This document shows, piece by piece, positions 14,079 to 22,722 of a DNA stretch of 26,857 nucleotides; the stretch's first letter is position 1, and each line of letters starts with the position of its first letter. Under the pieces are notes generated by a model. That model made no database searches. It was not told the DNA's origin and saw only the letters and a list, made by a program, of their open reading frames with translations. The DNA comes from CAYONZ01 sp964405465 (lineage in GTDB: Bacteria; Bdellovibrionota; Bdellovibrionia; Bdellovibrionales; JAMPXM01), in the NCBI GenBank assembly GCA_964405465.1, contig CAYONZ010000045.1:1-26857 (forward strand), written 5' to 3'. The position numbers and the translations under genes are program-made.

Positions 14079-15059
14079 GTGAAAACACAAAACTCAATAA
14101 ACAAACTTTCTTATCTGATTTTGTTTGCGCTGGTGGGCACGACGTCACTATCAGCCGCACTTGCCACAGATGATCCATGGCAACCTTGTGGTCCAGACGA
14201 TCGGCTTTTCACCCGAACCGTTGACGGCGGAATGGTCTCAAAAAAAGCTGATGTCGTAAAGGGAACTCGAGTTTCTAGTGGATCATGGGTCTGTGCAGGA
14301 TCAGTGATTTCAGGAGATCCAGGCTCGGTCATCATTTCGGGATTTTCAGTGATCAAAGACACAACTATTGATGCCTCAAAAGACGCCGTTCATACCGATG
14401 CAAAAGGACAAGTCAAAAAACTCGATAAAAATTCAACGATTCAAATTGGCTGCGACAATAGTGATCTATCGCAAGAAAAATTCACAGCAGTCATTGGCGC
14501 CAAGATCACGGGCGACGTGAAAATCAATTGTGCCAAAATCACGTCGGCAAACAGAATTCCAACTCTTGACGAGCTTGAACGGACCACACCTGTGGCAAAA
14601 CGAAATGGACAATACGCCATCAATATCTCAGCCACTCAGAAACGAAATAAGAAGTTGACCATCGAAGACTCCGAGATGAGCCTAGAGGAATCTGGATATC
14701 CGCAGATCAATATTGACTCAACTGGTGAAATCATAAATTCCAAAATCACCGGGAATCTAACCGTCATACAAAGAAACGACGTGAGTCCGAATTATATTCT
14801 AAATCAAAAGCTTGCACCCTCCACTCAGCTGCTCATGGGCGGGCACGCTCCCGGCAATCGCGCCATCGGCGAAGAAGACTCTTGGATGCCAAGCTATCTG
14901 CAAGAAAAACCAGCCGAGCGAGCTGCTCAAGTCGTTCGGCCGACACCCCAGGTACAAACTGGCTATAGATCGAACGAAGTGATTCAACCGATCCCCGATC
15001 GATCTCCATATCAAGCCTCACCAGCTCCCGCCTATCGAGCCTCCGGCCCGGCTCGATAG
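14079..15059 (+). CDS. Exported protein of unknown function with Pro-rich C-terminal tail
   Basis: The start codon is GTG, with GGGAGG 4-5 nt upstream. The 326-aa product begins with a signal peptide (MKTQNSINKLSYLILFALVG, cleavage near ALA-TDD). The middle has short beta-like steps (SGSWVCAGSVISGDPGSVII, IGAKITGDVKINCAKI, IINSKITGNLTVIQ) that could stack as a small beta-helix, as in polymer-forming or bactofilin-like proteins; no family can be named with confidence. The last 60 residues are rich in Pro, Ala and Arg. The final 21 codons plus the stop recur about 1 kb downstream at 15997-16070, still in a readable frame with a near-identical peptide, so the 3' end has been duplicated around the protease gene. 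Confidence 0.72.
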   Translation: MKTQNSINKLSYLILFALVGTTSLSAALATDDPWQPCGPDDRLFTRTVDGGMVSKKADVVKGTRVSSGSWVCAGSVISGDPGSVIISGFSVIKDTTIDASKDAVHTDAKGQVKKLDKNSTIQIGCDNSDLSQEKFTAVIGAKITGDVKINCAKITSANRIPTLDELERTTPVAKRNGQYAINISATQKRNKKLTIEDSEMSLEESGYPQINIDSTGEIINSKITGNLTVIQRNDVSPNYILNQKLAPSTQLLMGGHAPGNRAIGEEDSWMPSYLQEKPAERAAQVVRPTPQVQTGYRSNEVIQPIPDRSPYQASPAPAYRASGPAR

Positions 15060-15064
15060 AGCAA
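14991..15064. repeat. Direct repeat copy A (3' end of the exported-protein gene)
   Basis: This 74-bp stretch encodes P-D-R-S-P-Y-Q-A-S-P-A-P-A-Y-R-A-S-G-P-A-R-stop, plus six bases after the stop. It matches copy B (15997-16070) at 69 of 74 positions by my count with no indels. Between the copies sits only the trypsin-like protease gene and its flanks. The layout resembles an element inserted at a gene 3' end with duplication of the target, but no integrase or transposase is present. Confidence 0.85.
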
Positions 15065-15081
15065 AGGATGTCGACGGCGCG

Positions 15082-15114
15082 CGAATAGCTCGCCTCCAGC
15101 CGATTCGGTTTTTT
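15082..15114 (+). terminator. Probable terminator after the exported-protein gene
   Basis: CGAAT (15082-15086) can pair with ATTCG (15103-15107), with an inner GC/GC pair, followed by TTTTTT at 15109-15114, 22 nt after the stop codon. The stem is imperfect, so this is a moderate call. It lies inside the repeat-bounded segment. Confidence 0.4.
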
Positions 15115-15188
15115 ATTCATCGGCCTTCATGGCATGTGTATCGCAAAGTGAATTCTAGAATGACTGAGATTGATCCTAGAGGATGCAT

Positions 15189-15980
15189 GTGAGCAGGCAA
15201 ATGAGATATTTACAGAGTGTGACCGCTTTTTTGACAGCAAGTTTTTTGTTCGTGTTGATGCAGCTCTCTTCTCAAAAAGCAAGTGCAGTGTACTCAGGAA
15301 CTACAGTCACCGATCCAAACCTTCTTAAATCAATCTTTCAGCTGGGAAACAATGAGTTTAATTGTACCGGCTTTTTAATTGATAGATATACTATTCTTAC
15401 CGCCGCTCATTGTGTAGAAGATGAAGACGGTAAGAAAAACCCCTCGGTCATTTACAAATTTGGAGAAAGTGGAGAGAAAATTTCCGATGCACTTTCCATT
15501 GGATTTGCGCAAAGCTCTAAAACAAAGATAGGTGGTGAGGATATTGGGGCCATTAGCCCATATTCCCCAGTTGGAAATTTTAAATTTGCAGATTCAGTGC
15601 CTTTTGAAATTGAGAGTCCAGAGAACCTGACATCAGAAGATGAGATTTGTGTAGTTGGAGTAGGAGGCTCTGCCTTTGTTGACGGAGTGCAATCGATGAA
15701 AATACGCTGTGAACTCAGGGCTGGAGTAGGTCCTGAAGGAGTGTTGTTTGTATATGATCCGAAAAATCAAAACGAACAGAATACGGGAGAGGGAGACTCA
15801 GGTGGCCCAATCCTTAAAAAGTTAGAAAATGGAAATTATAAAGTCGTTGGTATTATTTCGGCAGGTCCAAAACCTGGAGTAGAAAACAATCCCTTTGGCA
15901 AATCTACGATTGGAACGAATATTACTTCAGGACCAGCAAGGATATGGCTAGAGAAAAAAAACATACCTATGAAATATTAA
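15189..15980 (+). CDS. Trypsin-like (S1) secreted serine protease
   Basis: The product of about 263 aa has a signal peptide (hydrophobic FLTASFLFVLM, cleavage near ASA-VYS) and the full chymotrypsin-fold triad: His in LTAAHCVED (about H74), Asp in GGEDIGAIS (about D118), Ser in GEGDSGGPIL (about S204). A GTG at 15189 lies 6 nt after AGAGG and is the best start; an in-frame ATG at 15183 overlaps that site, and ATG 15201 is also possible. The gene is visibly more AT-rich than its neighbours (hand count 45 G+C in the 120 bases 15361-15480) and is enclosed by the 74-bp direct repeats, both consistent with recent arrival. Predators use many such enzymes, but a role here is inferred. Confidence 0.92.
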   Translation: MSRQMRYLQSVTAFLTASFLFVLMQLSSQKASAVYSGTTVTDPNLLKSIFQLGNNEFNCTGFLIDRYTILTAAHCVEDEDGKKNPSVIYKFGESGEKISDALSIGFAQSSKTKIGGEDIGAISPYSPVGNFKFADSVPFEIESPENLTSEDEICVVGVGGSAFVDGVQSMKIRCELRAGVGPEGVLFVYDPKNQNEQNTGEGDSGGPILKKLENGNYKVVGIISAGPKPGVENNPFGKSTIGTNITSGPARIWLEKKNIPMKY

Positions 15981-15996
15981 TAATGTACAGCAGGTA

Positions 15997-16070
15997 ATCC
16001 CCGAACGATCTCCATACCAAGCCTCACCAGCTCCCGCCTATCGAGCCTCCGGCGTCGCTCGATAGAGCAA
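15997..16070. repeat. Direct repeat copy B of the exported-protein gene end
   Basis: This is the second 74-bp copy, encoding P-E-R-S-P-Y-Q-A-S-P-A-P-A-Y-R-A-S-G-V-A-R-stop: two residue changes from copy A. It lies 17 nt after the protease stop and 3 nt before the stop codon of the convergent SNF2 gene. It has no start codon or ribosome site of its own, so it is a gene remnant rather than a gene. Confidence 0.85.
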
Positions 16071-16073
16071 GAT

Positions 16074-19000
16074 CTACTGACCCAACAAAAGTTCAAAATC
16101 GGATTGGCTCAACATTGAGCCTCCGAGCCCAAGATCTTCAACCGACTCTCCATTAGAGAAGAGTGCATCGAAGCGCTGAGACTTACGGTCTTTTAAAATC
16201 TCGATTTTCTCTTCAACCGATTCCGAAATCAAATAGCGGTAGACCTGCACCTTTTTTTCTTGCCCAATACGATGCGCGCGATCCGTCGCCTGATTTTCAA
16301 CGGCGGGGTTCCACCATGGTTCAATGTGAAAAATATAACTGGCCTTGGTCAAATTTAAACCCACGCCACCCGTTTTGAGTGTCATCAGTAAAACCATACC
16401 TTTTTCTGTTTCGCGAAACTCTTGCAAAATCTTTTCACGCTGGGCCCGACTGGTTCCACCGTGCATACTCAAAATTGGAATTCCCGCCTTTTTTGCCTGA
16501 GCTTCGATACGCTGAAAGGTCGAAAGAAATTGCGTGAACACCAAAGCACTCTCTCCACTCTCGACAATTTCTTGCAGAGACTCCAAGAGCACTGTCACCT
16601 TAGGAGGAATCGCAGTGTAACGCACATTTGGAACACCTGCCGGATCAGAGCACACCTGTCGCAAGCGCAAGAGTGCCGTCAACATCTCGAGCTGACTCTT
16701 CGCTTCGCCTTTTTCTTGAATCGCCGTTTTAATCTGTTGATTGTAAGCTGTGGCGATATCTCGATAGATGCGCATTTGCTGAGGCTCAAATGGAATCTTC
16801 AAAGTGCTCTCAATTTTTTCAGGCAACTCACTTAGAATCTCAGATTTAGTACGGCGCAAAACCAATGGCTTGGTCTTCAAGCGTAAGAATCGAATCTCTT
16901 CAAGGTTCAAAACTTCAGGTGAAACATATTTTTCCCGAAACTCAGACAAACTGCCAAGCGCTTCTGGCACAACCAAATCCACCAACGAATAAAATTCACC
17001 CAAATGATTTTCGAGAGGCGTACCTGTTAGACAAACCTTAAAACGCGCACGCAGTTGTCTTGCGGCTGTAGTTCGCTTGGCCGAAATATTTTTCAAATTC
17101 TGTGCCTCATCAAAGACCTGAACTTGCCATGACACTTGATCAAAAAAGGCCGCTTGCTCTTGCAAAAGTCCGTAGGTGGTCAACAAAATACAGTTCGGAT
17201 TGTCGCGCATGAAATCGAGCGCTTGATCTTGAAACTTCGATTGAAAAATATGAATCGGAATACCAGGTGTAAATCGCTGCGTCTCACTAACCCAATTGTA
17301 GGTCAGCGACGTTGGTACGACGATCAAAACCTGGCCCATCTTATTCTGCACACGCAGATGTTCTAAAAACGCCAGAGTTGTAACCGTTTTACCTAAACCC
17401 ATATCATCTGCCAGAATTCCACCAAGGCCCAACTGATAGATATCAGATAGCCATTGCACTGCCACTTTTTGATAAGGCTTGAGATCGGCTTGCAAAGTTT
17501 TGGGCAACTCTAGTGGCGCACGATGCGAATCCAGTTGATCATAAAAAGCACAAATCTCCTGCCATCGAGGCCCGCCCTTTACTTGAATACCCGAAGAGCG
17601 AAGCGCAAGCAGTTCAAACACTTCACTGCGTGGCACGTGAAAAAATGTTTCATTGATACTTCGTCGGGTCGATTTCGGCCCACCTTTGATACGCGTCCAA
17701 AATGCTTCGAGCCTCTGCAACGACGGAAGGTTCTTATTCGCCAAACGATAAAACTTACCTTGAAACTCGATCATTCCCTCGCGAGTCAACTGTGTTGCCA
17801 AGTCTCCAGATATCTCGGTACCTTTAAAAAAGAACCGCGGATGCAATTCAAACCAGTCTATTTTGCGATTTGCCTCAATTGCAGCTTCGGACTCACTGCC
17901 AACCGTGCGGGCTTCTTCGTTGACTTCAAACTCAGGACGAAAATCACCATCAGCCAACTCTTCAACAACTTTCCCATTTAAGAAAATCTCAAACCCTTGA
18001 TCTGCCAAAGCAAAAAACTCTGCACGGGCAAAAGAATCAGAGGCCTTTGGAATTTGGTACTCTTGAAGAAAGTTCGGTGAAACGGCCGAGTTTTCAAATG
18101 CCACCCAATCAGGTTGAATATTTTCAGAATCCTGAAAAAATTCATCGAAGGCCTTAGACCTTGTCTTCTCAAAACAAACGCCTTTTGTCTCAGTTGCAAG
18201 ATCACTGACAATCGCATGAAAAAACAAAATCACCGGACGAGTGACACCATGAAGACGGCACTCACCATCTCGTAAATACAAAGACGACGTTTGCCCCTTC
18301 AAATCATCCCATACCTGCTGCACAAATCCTTGAACAATATCGAGAACATTTTTGGAGCAAAGCTTATCAAGAGATTCACGCGCGCTGACCCAAGCCTCTG
18401 TCGAACCAATCATCGCTCCGAGACGTGCATAGAGATACTCAAAAAATTCAGATTTTTTTTCAAGCTGCACTTTCGATGTTTGCGGTTTTCCCTGAGCAAA
18501 ACGCACAGCTTCGAGAAATATAAACTGGGCAACCCCTGCATGTTTTAAAAATTTAATATCTCTTTCGCGAATGATTCCCTTGCGTTTATATGCAAGAGAC
18601 GAGCTATTTGCTCCTGAAATACCGCCAATTCCATAGCGAAGAGCGCCGATAAGATAAAGACAACGTTGTGGAAAATTGTAAACGGCCCATTTTGTTCCAA
18701 AGCACTCAAAGTTCAATGCAAAGTGCGTGGCCCGGTCGCCGCGGATAAATATACTGGGTTTAATATCCTCGGCATCAATCGAAAGCACCGAAGGAAGAAC
18801 CTGAATTTTGCGATCGAACACACGTAGCGCCTGTTCACATTCCAAAAAAAACTGATGAATCTGGGAGTGTCCATGCAATTGAATCGCTACGGCTCCCTTT
18901 GCCGCCTGCACATCATCATCTTGGACTCCACCCGCCAAGCGATGCAGTTGAAACTGTCGATAGGTCGCAATCACCTTCTGCCATTGTTCTTCGTATTGAT

Positions 19001-19754
19001 GAAAAAGCAAACTCCGTTGCCCCAAATCTAAGACAAAATTTTCATTCAACAACGAATTCTTGGGAGAATGCCAGTTCAGACGTAACTCAGCTCGCCCTCG
19101 CTCACCGTAAGCATCAGGCGAGGCCTTTGTCTGCAAAACCCAATCGGCTGTTTCTCGCTGTTCAAAACCAACTGTGGTGATTTCAAAAGCACTGCGATCG
19201 GAACGTTTGCGATCTTCTGAGGTCAGCCACAAACGCATTTCGCTTTGTTTAAGATGTCGTCCCGCATGAAGTAATACAGCCAATAGCGTTTGCTCAGCCT
19301 GCAAAACCCAGGGCTGTTTTTTGTATCCACTCGCCACAGTTACCAATGACAAAGTCGCAAGTTGCGCTTCATTCATTCGTGTGTTGAGTAAAATCGGCAA
19401 AAGGTGCCGTGGAACCAAATGAAAATAATCGTGATAAAAAACTTCACGACAATTGAGAACATGTCCGTCACTGAAACGATACTCAATCAGTTCACACATC
19501 TGATTTTCAAGAAGGCCGTGATACCAACCTCTCTGTGGAATTGCCCCGGGTTTCAAAAATAGCGAGGGGACATCGTGAAAACGAGCCGCAGAGATCACAG
19601 GCTCAGACTTTAAGTCTGACTCTTTCACCTCTCGGCAGGTCGGTAGGACCTGTAAGGAGGACTCCCACGCCTGAGCCGAAGACTCCAAAGACTCCCATCG
19701 CAAATCTGGCAAATTCAATATGATATCTGATAAAAAAACTTCCGATTCCGTCAC
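16074..19754 (-). CDS. SNF2-family DEAD/DEAH-like ATPase (Swi2/Snf2 helicase-related)
   Basis: In this 1226-aa protein all SNF2 motifs sit in the C-terminal 460 residues: Walker A LADDMGLGKTVTTLAFLEHL (about 780-800), motif II DEAQ (about 880), LTGTPLENHLGEFYSLVDLV, then in the second lobe LMTLKTGGVGLNLTKA and NQATDRAHRIGQEKKVQVYR (about 1155-1175). The N-terminal 750 residues lack a SWIM zinc finger (no CxC..CxH) and have no domain I can name. Such proteins translocate on DNA and remodel protein-DNA complexes; substrates of bacterial members are mostly unknown. It starts with GTG overlapping the upstream stop codon as GTGA, so it is translationally coupled to the heme/TPR-like gene. It ends 3 nt from repeat copy B, convergent with the protease gene. 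Confidence 0.93.
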   Translation of the reverse strand: MTESEVFLSDIILNLPDLRWESLESSAQAWESSLQVLPTCREVKESDLKSEPVISAARFHDVPSLFLKPGAIPQRGWYHGLLENQMCELIEYRFSDGHVLNCREVFYHDYFHLVPRHLLPILLNTRMNEAQLATLSLVTVASGYKKQPWVLQAEQTLLAVLLHAGRHLKQSEMRLWLTSEDRKRSDRSAFEITTVGFEQRETADWVLQTKASPDAYGERGRAELRLNWHSPKNSLLNENFVLDLGQRSLLFHQYEEQWQKVIATYRQFQLHRLAGGVQDDDVQAAKGAVAIQLHGHSQIHQFFLECEQALRVFDRKIQVLPSVLSIDAEDIKPSIFIRGDRATHFALNFECFGTKWAVYNFPQRCLYLIGALRYGIGGISGANSSSLAYKRKGIIRERDIKFLKHAGVAQFIFLEAVRFAQGKPQTSKVQLEKKSEFFEYLYARLGAMIGSTEAWVSARESLDKLCSKNVLDIVQGFVQQVWDDLKGQTSSLYLRDGECRLHGVTRPVILFFHAIVSDLATETKGVCFEKTRSKAFDEFFQDSENIQPDWVAFENSAVSPNFLQEYQIPKASDSFARAEFFALADQGFEIFLNGKVVEELADGDFRPEFEVNEEARTVGSESEAAIEANRKIDWFELHPRFFFKGTEISGDLATQLTREGMIEFQGKFYRLANKNLPSLQRLEAFWTRIKGGPKSTRRSINETFFHVPRSEVFELLALRSSGIQVKGGPRWQEICAFYDQLDSHRAPLELPKTLQADLKPYQKVAVQWLSDIYQLGLGGILADDMGLGKTVTTLAFLEHLRVQNKMGQVLIVVPTSLTYNWVSETQRFTPGIPIHIFQSKFQDQALDFMRDNPNCILLTTYGLLQEQAAFFDQVSWQVQVFDEAQNLKNISAKRTTAARQLRARFKVCLTGTPLENHLGEFYSLVDLVVPEALGSLSEFREKYVSPEVLNLEEIRFLRLKTKPLVLRRTKSEILSELPEKIESTLKIPFEPQQMRIYRDIATAYNQQIKTAIQEKGEAKSQLEMLTALLRLRQVCSDPAGVPNVRYTAIPPKVTVLLESLQEIVESGESALVFTQFLSTFQRIEAQAKKAGIPILSMHGGTSRAQREKILQEFRETEKGMVLLMTLKTGGVGLNLTKASYIFHIEPWWNPAVENQATDRAHRIGQEKKVQVYRYLISESVEEKIEILKDRKSQRFDALFSNGESVEDLGLGGSMLSQSDFELLLGQ

Positions 19755-20944
19755 TTGCCCGCTTCCTCTGCCAAACCCACTAGCTCGCGCAGACCCTTTA
19801 ATTGTGTTTGAACCTCAACTGGCACATCACTCTCACGATCATTCACGCGATAGCCCATCATCAAACTCGCTTCATATTCTTTATAACATTTCTGCGCGAC
19901 AGGATTGCGCTTTCCAAGATGCATACACTCACGAAAATAGAGATCACTAATTGGAAAATAGAAACCCGACTGCAAATGTTTCTCAGCAATTCCCAGCCAA
20001 TACAAAAGGTTCACGCGTTCGGTATCCTTTGCCTTTTGGTTTAAGGCCTGAAAAAGAATTCCGGAAACTCTAAGATAGTTCACAAAGTGAGGATCTGAAC
20101 CCGTAATGGCTCGATCATTTAACGATTCTTTGAGTTTGGATTCAGCCCAAGTCGCAACGGCCTCAAGTTTGATTTTTTTCAAATCTGGATCCGGCTCTTG
20201 ATCCCAAGCTTTAAACTGTTCAAGCCACGCCTCGACATTTCTGCGGATCATCAACGGCAATTTTTCATTCTTCAGAGCTAAACCCAAAACTCGAACGGCC
20301 CCTTTTGGGTCTCTCTTTAGCCGAGCCATCACTTGCATCTGACGTCGCAAAACTTGGTCTAGGTCTGCCACATTTAGGTTATCATCGGCATAGGCTTGAA
20401 CAATTTTTTCGTATGCTTTCTCGGCATCATCAAACCGTCGAATTGTAAAAAGAAAGTCGGCTTCGTTCTTTAAAGCCTTTTGCGTTGTCGCTTTGCCAAT
20501 TTTCTTCACGACCATGTCCACCTGACGGTCTTGCGGCAACTGCGTATGACAAGAGATACAGAGCGACGGAGTTGAAGCAAGCATCAATCGCGCTTGCTCA
20601 TAGTCTTTGTTCTTAATTTTTTCTTGTGAAGTCTTCAGATGCTCCTCAAGAGTTTCAAAAGTGACGCGCATTGCGGGACTTTCAAAGATTTTCTTTTTAT
20701 CAATCTGTTTCAATTGCCCCAAGACCTCAGCGATTGAACTCTCTGTCTTCTTCAAGTTTTTAGGCTCCGAAAATTTCGCATCAGAAAGCAAAACCTCACG
20801 TAGATTGAGAATTCGATCAAATAGCTGATGCATGATCACTTTGACCGGTACGGCGCCGGGCTCACCTGCCCAAAGATTTTGACGCGAAACTGTCTGACTC
20901 AATATTAAAACACAGAGCGCACCAACAAAAGTACGTACTCGCAT
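19751..20944 (-). CDS. Periplasmic heme-motif protein with TPR-like helices
   Basis: The 397-aa product has a signal peptide (MRVRTFVGALCVLILSQTVS) and one c-type heme motif, CISCH (about C129-H133), after a helical N-terminal region. The rest consists of helix pairs of TPR character, for example FLFTIRRFDDAEKAYEKIVQ and LLYWLGIAEKHLQSGFYFPI. The ATG at 20944 is 7 nt after GGAGG, preferred over an in-frame TTG at 20950. It could be a heme-bearing scaffold in the periplasm; no partner is known. Its TGA overlaps the GTG of the SNF2 gene. That is an odd pairing of an exported heme protein with a cytoplasmic ATPase. Heme attachment is predicted from the motif only. Confidence 0.82.
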   Translation of the reverse strand: MRVRTFVGALCVLILSQTVSRQNLWAGEPGAVPVKVIMHQLFDRILNLREVLLSDAKFSEPKNLKKTESSIAEVLGQLKQIDKKKIFESPAMRVTFETLEEHLKTSQEKIKNKDYEQARLMLASTPSLCISCHTQLPQDRQVDMVVKKIGKATTQKALKNEADFLFTIRRFDDAEKAYEKIVQAYADDNLNVADLDQVLRRQMQVMARLKRDPKGAVRVLGLALKNEKLPLMIRRNVEAWLEQFKAWDQEPDPDLKKIKLEAVATWAESKLKESLNDRAITGSDPHFVNYLRVSGILFQALNQKAKDTERVNLLYWLGIAEKHLQSGFYFPISDLYFRECMHLGKRNPVAQKCYKEYEASLMMGYRVNDRESDVPVEVQTQLKGLRELVGLAEEAGK

Positions 20945-20958
20945 GATCAATCCTCCGA

Positions 20959-20978
20959 AATTTGGACCAATCCAAATT
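20959..20978. promoter_or_regulatory. Inverted repeat just upstream of the ribosome site
   Basis: AATTTGGA (20959-20966), CCAA, and TCCAAATT (20971-20978) form a perfect 8-bp palindrome. It directly abuts the GGAGG ribosome site of the heme/TPR-like gene. It may be an operator, or an mRNA hairpin affecting ribosome access. The rest of the 141-nt spacer (20945-21085) shows no clear promoter. Confidence 0.45.
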
Positions 20979-21085
20979 GTCGTTGATCACGATTCTTAGG
21001 TCAATTCACAACTGACTTGAGCGGTCTGCGTAAGTAAAAAATCGAGGAGCCTCAAGACTTTCTGATAGCTAAACGAGGACCCTCT

Positions 21086-22690
21086 CTAATCGCATCCAGC
21101 AGATGTGGGTTCAAATTTAATTTCAAAGCAACGTTTTTGATACTTTCCACAATGCAGCCGCATATGAAAGTGATTGTCGTGTCCTTTGACCAAGCGAACT
21201 TTACCTTCACTATCATGCACACGATCTAGCATCTTGGCTAGCAAAGTACGAGTGAGCTTGCCTTCTTCAGAATCTGCTGTTAAAAGGCCTCGCGCTTTTG
21301 CGTCCTGACAATACTGTTTCTTGATCGCATGATCGACGATCACCATTTGCAGCATACCGGTCGCATTTGCAGACTTAAACAAATCAAAATTTTCTTTGTA
21401 TAAAAATGAACTCTTGACCCTTGAAGCCGCTGCACGTTCCACGACATTCTCAAGTTGTAATGTCGATGGCGTTGATGTGGTCATATAACCAATGTCTGCA
21501 TCAAGACCTGTCTTGTGACTACGATGCCCAATATTTCCACCTTTCTTTGCTGAGATCGCACCGACACGTAGTTTATAACCTGTAACTAGACTCGCGGCCC
21601 TATTTGCTAAAACCTTCAAGGTCTCCATCATTTCAAAGGTACCATAGTGAGCCGTCTGGTCTTTTGCCACACTGACAAAGTTAAGAGTCGGCTGAGCTTG
21701 TAACATTGCTAAAAAATCTGAAGCATTGGTTAGGCTTCCACGGTTGACCAAGCCAATCGCTTGATTCACCGGGCGAAGCACTCCATTGATTGTGCAAAGC
21801 TGAGCCTTTGCGCTGCAGTCTCCATCTACAACCGTAACTGATTTTTCGGCCTCTTTGGCATTCTTTGCGTCAAACAGCACATCGACATGATCAGATCCAC
21901 CGACATATCGACCTGTCTCGACATCGTCTCCCATATCATCTTCTTCATCACTGGCATCTGGAACTTTGTCAGGAGCTGGAGTGTTTGCGCCTGAGTTTTT
22001 TGGAGGTGTTCCGCCACCTGGCGACGCATCTGTCTTTGGTGATTTGCCCACGCCATCTTTAGTTGTCGCTTTCGAACTAGGCCGATTCACCTGGTATTGA
22101 TCGGCAAACTTCTGCCCCTTGTAAAGAACATAGATATCGACAAAATATTGATCGCAAGAAAAAGTACCGTCGGCGTTTTCGCCCAAGCAATAAATGTTTC
22201 CGCGAAACTGCGCTCCGGAAGCATCGTCATGCCGTGGCCACAACACGCCCGTCCCATCGACAACGTCACCCTCAAGATCAATCGTTGTTTTCAGATCAAG
22301 AATCTGTGCCTCACCAGAAAATTTAAATTTTTTCGATTTCACATCGTAAACACCACGCGGCTTGAGAACTGAAAGTTGACCAAGAATAAGCTGTCGAGAA
22401 CCTGTACCAATGGTACGCGATCGAGTCGGAATATTTTCGACACCTGACTTTTTGCCTCCCCCATTGCTATTACCTTTTGCGGACGGTGTTTTATTGTCAA
22501 ATGGCAAGGTGGGTATCAAATCATCTTCCTGTAAGACTGGACTCTCCGGTAAGGCACGATCTTCAGCTTTTCCGTCGACGATCACCGTTTGTCCTTGGTT
22601 GATTGGTGAGAACTTCGCACAACCAACCAAGCTCAATCCCATACTCCCAAGCACGCCCCATATGATGAGATTTCGTTTGAAAAACTGCAT
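21086..22690 (-). CDS. MepA-like (peptidase M74) murein endopeptidase lipoprotein
   Basis: The 534-aa product starts with a lipoprotein signal (lipobox LVGC, Cys about 24). A low-complexity Ser/Lys/Pro/Asp-rich segment lies near residues 200-260. The C-terminal domain carries the M74 signatures: GHRSHKTGLDADIGY (about 385-400) and KGHDNHFHMRLHCG (about 500-514). These supply the His, Asp and His zinc ligands of MepA, which cuts D-Ala-meso-DAP cross-links in peptidoglycan. It is nearly twice the length of E. coli MepA (about 274 aa) because of the extra N-terminal domain, whose function I cannot assign. AGAGGG lies 3 nt before the ATG. A role in wall remodelling or prey wall digestion is inferred. 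Confidence 0.85.
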   Translation of the reverse strand: MQFFKRNLIIWGVLGSMGLSLVGCAKFSPINQGQTVIVDGKAEDRALPESPVLQEDDLIPTLPFDNKTPSAKGNSNGGGKKSGVENIPTRSRTIGTGSRQLILGQLSVLKPRGVYDVKSKKFKFSGEAQILDLKTTIDLEGDVVDGTGVLWPRHDDASGAQFRGNIYCLGENADGTFSCDQYFVDIYVLYKGQKFADQYQVNRPSSKATTKDGVGKSPKTDASPGGGTPPKNSGANTPAPDKVPDASDEEDDMGDDVETGRYVGGSDHVDVLFDAKNAKEAEKSVTVVDGDCSAKAQLCTINGVLRPVNQAIGLVNRGSLTNASDFLAMLQAQPTLNFVSVAKDQTAHYGTFEMMETLKVLANRAASLVTGYKLRVGAISAKKGGNIGHRSHKTGLDADIGYMTTSTPSTLQLENVVERAAASRVKSSFLYKENFDLFKSANATGMLQMVIVDHAIKKQYCQDAKARGLLTADSEEGKLTRTLLAKMLDRVHDSEGKVRLVKGHDNHFHMRLHCGKYQKRCFEIKFEPTSAGCD

Positions 22691-22707
22691 TATCCCTCTT
22701 CTCTCAA

Positions 22708-22722
22708 CTTTCTCTGAGAAAG
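22708..22722. promoter_or_regulatory. Short palindrome in the 293-nt spacer upstream of the murein endopeptidase gene
   Basis: CTTTCTC (22708-22714), T, and GAGAAAG (22716-22722) form a 7-bp palindrome 18 nt before the endopeptidase start, within its probable leader. The spacer (22691-22983) also holds TTGAGACA at 22823-22830 and an A-run near 22855. I see no gene and no confident promoter in it. Confidence 0.35.

Noticed and set aside
15065..15996. Complete insertion sequence between the 74-bp repeats
   Set aside because: No transposase or integrase and no terminal inverted repeats were seen; only the protease gene is present, so I report the repeats and not a mobile element.
21036..21053. 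GAGG/CCTC stem with an adjacent T-run (minus strand) as terminator of the endopeptidase gene
   Set aside because: A 4-bp stem with a 2-nt loop is too small to call.
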